A DNA stretch of 64,000 bases from contig JAJOZX010000090.1 in the NCBI GenBank assembly GCA_023014485.1, positions 1,068,001 through 1,132,000 on the forward strand. The letters run 5' to 3'. Below the pieces are notes generated by a model. It was not told the DNA's origin. It was given only the letters and a program-made list of their open reading frames with translations, and made no database searches. How positions within the stretch are numbered: position 1 is the stretch's first letter; each line of letters starts with the position of its first letter. The translations under genes were made by a program, and so were the position numbers. This DNA comes from Bathynomus jamesi (taxonomy: Eukaryota > Arthropoda > Malacostraca > Isopoda > Cirolanidae). Below are positions 56,833 through 64,000 of the stretch, in pieces.

Positions 56833-57485
56833 TTACTTTCGAATGATGGCATTTTTTTTATGTGACTGAAGTGTTGATCTTATGAAGCCATCTCGCGCGT
56901 TCAATCCAAATACTTTTGATGATGCTTCAGTCACTAATTTTACCATTCTTTCTACTACTTGTGTATGACAAGGGAATTTCTTGAATGGAGGGGTACTCTT
57001 GTTTTCTATGAATTCTTCAATCTCATTTTCTGTCAGGTGTCTTGTCACAGGTGGTTCAGTGACAATGCATTTTTGCCAATTAATTAAATCGGTGTAATCA
57101 GTAGCTTCAAATTGAATAACAGGTACTGTGAAACGCCTCTCAACTTTTTCCTTGTTTGTTTGCCTTGCTTTCTTTATTCGCCTCCACGCTAATTCTCTTA
57201 TGGCGCTGCGGTCATCATGAATCATTGATGCTAGAATATTTTCTGGATTTGCAAAAAATGCTTTTCTTTGTATGACAGGGTTTACAATATCCTTTACTTC
57301 GTCATTCAGTGTTCTTGTTAGTTCAATAGTTTTGAAAACATGTTTTGAGCCATTGACAAAAGACGTACTTTGCTTAATAGAAAACCACATTGGGATGTAG
57401 ACCTTCATTATAAAAGAAGCAATGTTCATGAGGTTCTCAGATGGACTTACAGTTGAAACGTATAGACGAAGCAAACGATTTGCTG
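56833..57485 (-). pseudogene. Transposase-like protein of the TAGGGC element, C-terminal part
   Basis: Continues immediately after the inserted element: ANRLLRLYVSTVSPSENL, then FIMKVYIPMWFSIKQ, LNDEVKDIVNPVIQRKAFFA and NPENILASMIHDDRSAIREL, WRRIKKARQTNKEK, and DYTDLINWQKCIVTEPPVTR, ending SHKKNAIIRK at 56833. The frame is open over 210 codons. Together with 60810-62375 it would be a protein of about 740 residues. Confidence 0.75.
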
Positions 57486-57493
57486 TAGTCAGC

Positions 57494-60400
57494 CATGACT
57501 CCAGATTTGAAAAAATTTACTGGAGCACAGCTCTGAATTTACTTTTTTTTTCCCTTACACCACTAGATAGGTTAATGATAGTAAACTCTTGAATTGACGA
57601 CATACCAATTACAAATTGTTTTAGCTAAACATAATAATACAATAATGTACAGTTTATAACTCACCTTAAGTTTATTTATTCATTGCAGCAGCAACAGTGG
57701 ACAATGTTAGACCTTGCATGTAGGCATTTGTTGTGAATTTACCGCCATGTATGCTTGGCCACTGATCAATGGCTTTCTGTGTGATCATTACAGCAGATCT
57801 AGTGCCTGGAGCTGGACCCTCCTTCACAATTCTGCACAGCTTAGTCAAATGAGATGGCTTAATGGATCCTTTGTGTTCAACAATGTAACCAAGAATGGAG
57901 AATGTCCCTTCAGCTGGTGCTTCACTCCAGGCAGTTGATCCATCTTTATCAAAATGCTTTAATCTCTCTGTGATTCCTTTCCACAGCTGTTCTATATATT
58001 CTGTCAGCCAATTTATCACTGAATCTTTTGTAAAACTACTTTCAGATCTGGTTCTGGATGGTCTAGCAACTTCAGCAACCTGGTAGTAATCAGAACGTTT
58101 CTTGATGTATTTGTAAACTTCATTTAGGATGTAATCCTCAGCTGTTAGTTCCTTTTGCTGCCCTGTGGTATCGTGCTTAAATTCAGAAACTACATCATTT
58201 GCATTTCCTCCATTAGCTAATTTGGAAATTGTTTCCATCACTCTTAACATAACATTTTCCCTCCTTCTTTATAAAATATATTTTCTACAAATTCTGCACT
58301 AACTGTGGTTTTTTGAGTTACTTGCAACATAATCTTTGTTACATAGGAAATCAATACATAGAACTTGGCACTAATTTCTTTCTCTTGTGGATGATCAAAA
58401 AACACAATTTTCCACAAATCTGTCAAATTGATCAAATTCGTAATTAACCATGCGAGTATCAGATTTGAGTTTTGGTCTCTTAAAACCAATGATATTGTCA
58501 AGAACCATATTGGTATAGTCAAGGCCTGATCTCAGATTTGAAGAGTGATTCTGAATAAAGTCTAAAGCTCACTTAGTTTACAAATTTTCTTCAATGCATC
58601 AACGTGGGCTCTGTTCACAAGATGCATTAAGTCCCATCGAAATTTGAAATTTTCTCCAAACAACTTTTTCATTTCGTTTTTAAATGGCTCGTTGTCCTTA
58701 CAAAAAGCCCCATCTCCAACCATTCCAGATACCTTGGATTTAATTGCTTCTTCAGATAGTTTCAAGTGATTAGGAGACTTCAACATATCAAAAATTTCAT
58801 TGGCCAAATAAACTCCTGATTTGCTGCGTACTAAATTTATCCCAGCAAGTTTTACAGTCTTATCTTCTTCACTCATAACTAATACAACTAGCATGCTTAA
58901 TCCCAAAATTGTTCCAATGTCACCTGTTATTGTTACTGAAGTTTGTTCTAAGAACCACTTTACAGTTTTTTCTTTAAGTTGATTATCTAATAGCTCACAA
59001 ATTGTCTCGCACGCATGTGTGCTATGATTCAAATTTCCAACCTCACAACCTGACCTATGTAATACAGCTAGAAGTACTGGATATAGAGCCCATGCAGTGT
59101 TTGTTTTCATTATGTAGTATAAGATGTTGCCACATAAGTCTTCTATGCGTTTAGTAGTGTTCCGAGAAGATGTTTTCATCACTTCATAAACAGCAGCTCT
59201 TTGATGATGCTGAAGTTTAATTAAATGTCTCTTCAGGTGGGTTTTCAGATTTCTAAACCCTCTCTCTTGATTTTCTCCTTGTTTGCATACATAGGTTAAA
59301 TCTTTAACATTGAAGTAACCTTTTATGTTAGAATGTTTGTCTGAAGCACATGCTTTGGGGTCTGTGCAAGCTATGCAATATAATGTAAACATTTTATCAT
59401 CAGAAGCATCATCAATATTCTTGATTATCATCATCTTCATCCTCAACAGCTATATCTACATCAGGCATATTAGTGTCACTATTTGCAATGTTTTCCATTA
59501 TATCACTTGGTACTGAAAATGAATCATCAACATGCCCTAGATCCTTCTTTTCCACCAATTTGAATGTAGATTTGATCAAATCATTGTTCAGGATTTCTTA
59601 TATTGATTTACACTTGCTTAAATGGGCTATGGAAATGTCAAATTTGTTGCTTTTTGCTTTATTAGATTTGGATGCAACACTAACTTGAAGGCATATTTTG
59701 ACTCTTCTCTTTATTAACCACAACAGCTTGGTGAGTTTCTTTTGTTAGGCGCAAAATTGCATTCAATGTCTTCTGGATTTGGGAATTTTCAAATTCCTCT
59801 AAAGCAGTTTTGTTAGTCTGATGCGCAGATTCCTCACTTACCTTTTGTTTCTTAGGTGGAGGAGAAGCACTTTCTTCAGTCTGTGAAACATCTAGTGAAA
59901 AAGTTTCATTTTCTAGATTAGCAGTTGATGAAGTTGGTTCATTTTTCTGAGGTCTAGCACTAGCACATTTTGTGAACAAACTAAATGACTGCTTTGCCGT
60001 ATCTCTTTGCTGCACTTCATCCTGGTATTTCTTTACTGCAATATCTAAGCTGTGGGCCCAAACTCTGGGACCTCTTGTATTGTAACAAATATTTTTTTTG
60101 GAATTAAAATGTTCCTCCCAGTTTTGCTTCTTTGAATATTTGTTCTTGCATTGACCACAAAAGTAACCCCTTTTAACACCCTCACTTTTCTCTCCAACTT
60201 CATCAATATTAGGATCCATTATTGATTATTGACTACCTGAAAAAATACAAAATAAGTAAAAGTTAGTAAATATAGTATGGTAAAAGTGAGTAAAAGTAAG
60301 TAAATATAGTACAATGAAAGTAAGTAAAAGTAAGTGCTTTAAACTTAGTAAAAGTAAGGAAGAGTAAGTAAAAGTAGGTAAGTTAAAGTAAGTAAAAGTA

Positions 60401-60801
60401 AGTTTAAACTTAACTAAACTTTTCAATTCTAGAGTCATGGTGGATTACTTAAAACCGCACAAGTAATTATCTGGCCAATTTATCAAACCTGGCCGAGATC
60501 AATGGAACATAGTCCAATCCTGATAATTTTATATTAAAAAAATATACGTTTTAATAAAATTTTAATTATCAAAACATTGAAGCTTAACAAAAAATAAAAA
60601 TAATTGTTAAATATGGAATTACCAACTAAACTTAAAATAACTAAATTTGTAATTTAAAAAAATTGGTTTGTACAAGAACGTATACGCAAAAAAATTGCAT
60701 AACGTCTAGCGGATGAACAAAACCCAAACCCAAATTTACTTTTTCTCATGGTCAAATTTACTGGAGCAATGCTCCCAAGATCCCAGGAATCTGGAGTCAT
60801 G
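57494..60801 (-). mobile_element. Unassigned hAT-like transposon, copy 2, TSD TAGTCAGC
   Basis: Exact duplications TAGTCAGC at 57486-57493 and 60802-60809. Ends CATGACTCCAGATTTG and inverted CATGACTCCAGATTCC. Matches 34260-37545 throughout. Confidence 0.95.
57672..60219 (-). pseudogene. Long transposase-like protein, copy 2
   Basis: Same protein as 34435-36983. Here the N-terminal 180 codons are intact from ATG at 60219 (YFCGQCKNKYSKKQNWEEHF; SASPPPKKQKV). The frame breaks near 59690, at about 59417 (two bases fewer than copy 1), at 58564, near 58397 and at 58253. The segment 59446-58562 is open through the Cys codon that is a stop in copy 1, giving TICELLDNQLKEKTVKWFLE and ITGDIGTILGLSMLVVL. 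The C-terminal 192 codons (58250-57672) are open and nearly identical to copy 1. Confidence 0.72.
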
Positions 60802-60809
60802 TAGTCAGC

Positions 60810-62375
60810 CATCGTGAATGTGCCATTTTGCCTGGACTACGATGAGCAAGATCTGGAGAGCAATGTCCCTTTGTTATGGCCTGATGAATATCAATTAGAT
60901 ACTTTTGGTCGGTGCTAAGATCTTCACAGTCTACAGTTGGTTCCTCAGCATCAATCCTTTCAAACTTGACAATAGGAAGACTCTCACAGTTCTCTAATTC
61001 CCTGCCAATAGGACCGGTGAATCCGCGGGGGCCAGATGTTTTTCCATCCAGCTTTGCAACTAAATGGCGTAATGGCAATTCATTGGCATGGAGCTGGCAC
61101 ACTAAATGTTGAACTGGCTTCTTCAGCTTCAATTCTATAAGCCTTATAACGCCTCCCTTTTCTCCAGTGTTGACTGCTGCACCATCGCATCCAATGGCAA
61201 CAAGGTTTTCCAGGTTCATGTCATTATTTCCAATATACTCAAACATTCCTTTACATATTTCTTCAGCTGATCCAGAATTCACAGAATAATGGCCCAAATA
61301 ATCTGAACCAGGTTCTCTCACTAAAGTGATATGTTCTTCTGTTACCTTCTTCTGATATACTTTAGACTCTTTTTTTTTCTTGGAAGAGTGTAGAATCTTT
61401 TCGACCATCAAAATAGATTCCTCTGATTGGGACCTGATTTTGATCTTTCATAATTTCTGATCTCTTCTTTTGTCTTTCTCTTCTGATTTTACTCCTATCC
61501 GCTACTTCAGATGTATTGTCAATAGAAACTTCTCCAATATCTTGCAATACTGCACTAACAATGAATGCTGCAGCTCGATCTGAAACTGCAGTCCTGTCAC
61601 AAGCAGTAGCCACTGAAGGTAGATTTGTAGTTTTCCTTTTCTTGAATAATTGTTCTTCAGGTTGTTTGAGCTTTCTCTTCGAGCTAACTGGCTCTGGAAA
61701 TGTATCGTCTGATATTTCGCCAGATTCACTTTCACTATTTGATGTCGATGATGATAATTCAACATTTGTATCCTGCAATTTCTCCTGTGAAGATTCTTTG
61801 GTGAGCCTCACAGCTTCTTTTTGCTTTCTTAGCAACGTAGATGCTTTTTTCTTTGAGAGTGTAATATCTACTCTATCAATAAACAGTTTTCTTTCACTCC
61901 TTTGATCTAAGAGGAACGTCACTTCTTCCTTTGGAACCATTTTTTCTTTGGGACAAGAACATTGTGTTAGTACTTTGCACTTGCACGCTGCAATGTCAAA
62001 AAGTTTCGTGTGTGCTTCTTTTTTGAACATATCAATCTTTGCTTTGTAAGCTTCAGAATTTTTTCTGCTTTGGTATGGCTTCATAATGACACGATACTTT
62101 TCGTGGTAGCTTCTGAACATTGTTTCAATTCGCCTGTCTGACAGAATTGGGACGGAAGCACTTTCCCAAATTGTTTTCAATTTATCAACAACTTGTTCTA
62201 ATATTTGAGATATTGAAGGATCTTTATTAGTATTCTGTTTCAAATCGTTTCTTACAAACAAGTAATATTTAAAAACTCCTTCGTATGTAGGAAGATTCCT
62301 GTGCTACAAATCTTCCCCCATACAAACATGGGGCACTCAGTTGAGGCCCTGGTTGATTTTGCACAAACTCGAGAC
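60810..62375 (-). pseudogene. Transposase-like protein of the TAGGGC element, N-terminal and core part
   Basis: Starts near MSRVCAKSTRA at about 62375; a frameshift near 62280 leads to FKYYLFVRNDLKQNTNKDP. The next 300 codons include ACKCKVLTQCSCP, an acidic Ser-rich region and a basic segment SKIRRERQKKRSEIMK. GIYFDGRKDSTLFQEKK is followed by a homopolymer frameshift near 61375. The core has LVAIGCDGAAVNTGEKGG (candidate Asp) and VQHLVCQLHANELPLRHLVA (CX2H), then GKMAHSRWLTT (RW) directly at the insertion point. This gives an Asp-CX2H-RW arrangement like hAT cores. The family is common in arthropods as uncharacterised protein; the function is inferred only. Confidence 0.72.
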
Positions 62376-62897
62376 ATTTTGAAAGTATATAAATCTGAAA
62401 AAGAAAGAGCTAATATCAATTATACGTTAATTTCAGTTAATAGTACATGGCAAACTTAGGGCAACACAATACAGAAATGCAAAATATATAAGAAATATAG
62501 TTTAGACTATCTGAGTAACGCCAACAACAGAACACCCACCTGCTACGAGAGTGACAGCTACACTGAACCGAGGTACTCATGTGACAGCTGAGTGAGCTGA
62601 CTATAGAAAACTGTTTTTAGAGAATAGAAACTTTTTTTAAAGGTTGACTGAGCTATTTTTATACAAGTGTGAATAAATTCTTGTCTATTGTGCATCGTGG
62701 ACTCTTCTGTAATTATTGGTTAAAATCTGCTTTTTTCAATTTTTTTCAATATTGAAGGTCATTGTGGCACCTGAAGATATTAATGTTATGATTTTAAATA
62801 CCAGCTTATTTCCTCACTACTCCACACATTTTCCACACTAGCCAATTTGAAAATTCGAAAAATGAGTTTTTCACTCCGCCCTAGTGTATAAGTCTAC

Positions 62898-63313
62898 AGT
62901 CCAGATTAGTCGATCCCCTAACTTTTAATTTCATATTTAGATTTTAGCCTATTCTGGGTGTTTAAGTCAACCACCAACTTGCCAACATAAAAAAAGCAAA
63001 ACTTTGTAAAAACCTTGTAAAATTAGTTATCAAATCCTTCATAATCATCATCATACAATCATAAGTTCATTTTATACATCCTGAGATGCATTTGCAAGTG
63101 CTTCATCATATGGATCCAATTCAGATGCTGACCAAAAGCAAGCTAATGCAGGATTGAGGACCTATGACAGCCTCACAAGTAGACTTGTCTTTAAATACAA
63201 GCTAAAATGGAAAGTGGGAGGTTAATTTTTTAGACTGGGCCTATAAGTCGACTCCCTACTTTAGGGGCATAATTTTAAGCTTAAAATACCGACTTATATG
63301 CCCCAATATACAG
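62898..63313. mobile_element. Possible pogo-type MITE
   Basis: Left ACAGTCCAGATTAGTCGATC and the right side (AGTCGACTCCCTACTTTAGG ... ATACAGTACC) share AGTCGA(C/T)YCCCTA words in opposite orientation with TA nearby. Boundaries are uncertain. Confidence 0.3.
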
Positions 63314-63539
63314 TACCCGAGTTTGGCATGATGCACAACTGTTCCCCATAGATGAAAATGCAAAGTAAAGTTGGGTGATTGAGGTGGCCTATCCATCACT
63401 GAAGTACATCAACATAAGCGAGATTCACTAGAAGTTAACATTTGGCATGCTATGTCACATAACTGCATAATCATTTCATTTTTCTTTAATGATTGTATGA
63501 CTGGAGCAATTTATGTTAATATAGTACAGACATTTTTTT

Positions 63540-63660
63540 TCTTCAACTAAGAGCTACTGGTACTGGAGTTGACATGAGAAGTGTAATCTTTCAACAAGAT
63601 GGGGTGACTTCCCACTCTGCTGTGGCTGTTCACAACTTTCTGGCAGGGGTATATATTTTT
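63540..63660 (+). pseudogene. Tc1/mariner-like transposase scrap
   Basis: LRATGTGVDMRSVIFQQDGV then TSHSAVAVHNFL matches the block around the second catalytic Asp (FQQDG..SH.A) of mariner/Tc-type transposases. Sequence on both sides is unrelated and AT-rich. The window end to 64000 shows nothing else recognisable. Confidence 0.65.
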
Positions 63661-64000
63661 TCAAAAGGTACATTTTTCCCTAATGGCAATTGCAGAAGGT
63701 ATTTTCTTCCCCAGACCAGATGTGAATTTACCAATTTTCAATTTTTTTTCACTGCTAATGCAGCAGCAGATATTTTTGGTTGGTCAATATGCAGAACAAC
63801 TTCCTACCTGAATTATACTTTCACATTTTTGTAATTGTTTTGGCAACACTACCATCAATAATGACAATGTTGTCAAATGTGTCATTTCTCTTCCCTTCTC
63901 TTTTCCATTTCCTTTGCCTCCCCACTATTTCTCACAGGTACATTTTTCCCCCAATGAATATTGGTGCAAAATGAAGAATATATACCCTTGCTTTCTGGAC

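Larger units (their letters stand above)
56406..62883 (-). mobile_element. Unassigned hAT-like transposon with TAGGGCRGA ends, TSD GTGTATAA
   Basis: Ends TAGGGCAGATCGAAAATGAG (56406) and inverted TAGGGCGGAGTGAAAAACTC (to 62883), flanked by exact duplications GTGTATAA at 56398-56405 and 62884-62891. Inner blocks ATATGGCTAGTGCGGAAAAT and ATATCTTCAGGTGCCACAA pair as inverted repeats over about 140 bp. It is interrupted at 57494-60801 by copy 2 of the CATGACTCC element. Without that its length is about 3.16 kb. Confidence 0.9.

Overview
This window looks like intergenic or intronic DNA from an arthropod genome (insect or crustacean). The evidence is the absence of any bacterial-type gene organisation, splice-like introns, AT-rich composition, stretches of the arthropod-type telomere motif (TTAGG/CCTAA)n, and a dense nested pile of eukaryotic transposable elements. 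I found no intact host gene. Two short exon-like segments (37822-37889 and around 26935-27160) are the only weak candidates for host sequence. Species cannot be read from the sequence.

Layout. 1-5398: 3' part of a decayed Ty3/Gypsy element (gag, protease, RT, RNase H, integrase, probable LTR) whose integrase is split by a hAT element with an exact 8-bp target duplication. 5399-5715: LINE 3' end. 5729-8721: a CACTA/EnSpm-type DNA transposon with TTA target duplication and a recognisable but broken spliced transposase gene. 8725-14800: a LINE RT fragment split by a 5.4-kb nest of hAT, mariner and MITE elements lying head to tail on TA/GA microsatellites. 14860-24430: a second LINE, split by a nearly complete 7.5-kb BEL/Pao element on the minus strand (LTRs about 99% alike, 5-bp target duplication). 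24731-26629: hAT-like outer element holding a hAT MITE, a foldback MITE and a 370-bp palindrome. 27510-28354: a Merlin-type element. 28363-28557: tRNA-like SINE. 28566-31360: foldback arms around a CR1/Jockey-like LINE, followed by a 21-bp minisatellite. 32296-37727: a hAT shell containing Tigger-like elements and the first copy of an unassigned 3.3-kb hAT-like transposon. 39064-43116: a second unassigned hAT-like transposon. 43125-43893: hAT remnant. 43995-54065: an LTR element with no pol (LARD-like) containing a complete inverted copy of itself. 54066-55040: piggyBac remnant. 56406-62883: a third unassigned hAT-like transposon, interrupted inside its coding region by the second copy of the 3.3-kb element. 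62884-64000: pogo/mariner scraps.

How it works together. The window is best read as a chronological record of transposition rather than as a set of cooperating genes. Target-site duplications can be read directly for more than a dozen insertions, so the order of events can be reconstructed. The most interesting material is the three large transposons with 8-bp target duplications and long RNase-H-like proteins that I cannot place in a named family, one of which is present twice with different inactivating lesions, and the self-nested pol-less LTR element that creates multi-kilobase inverted repeats.
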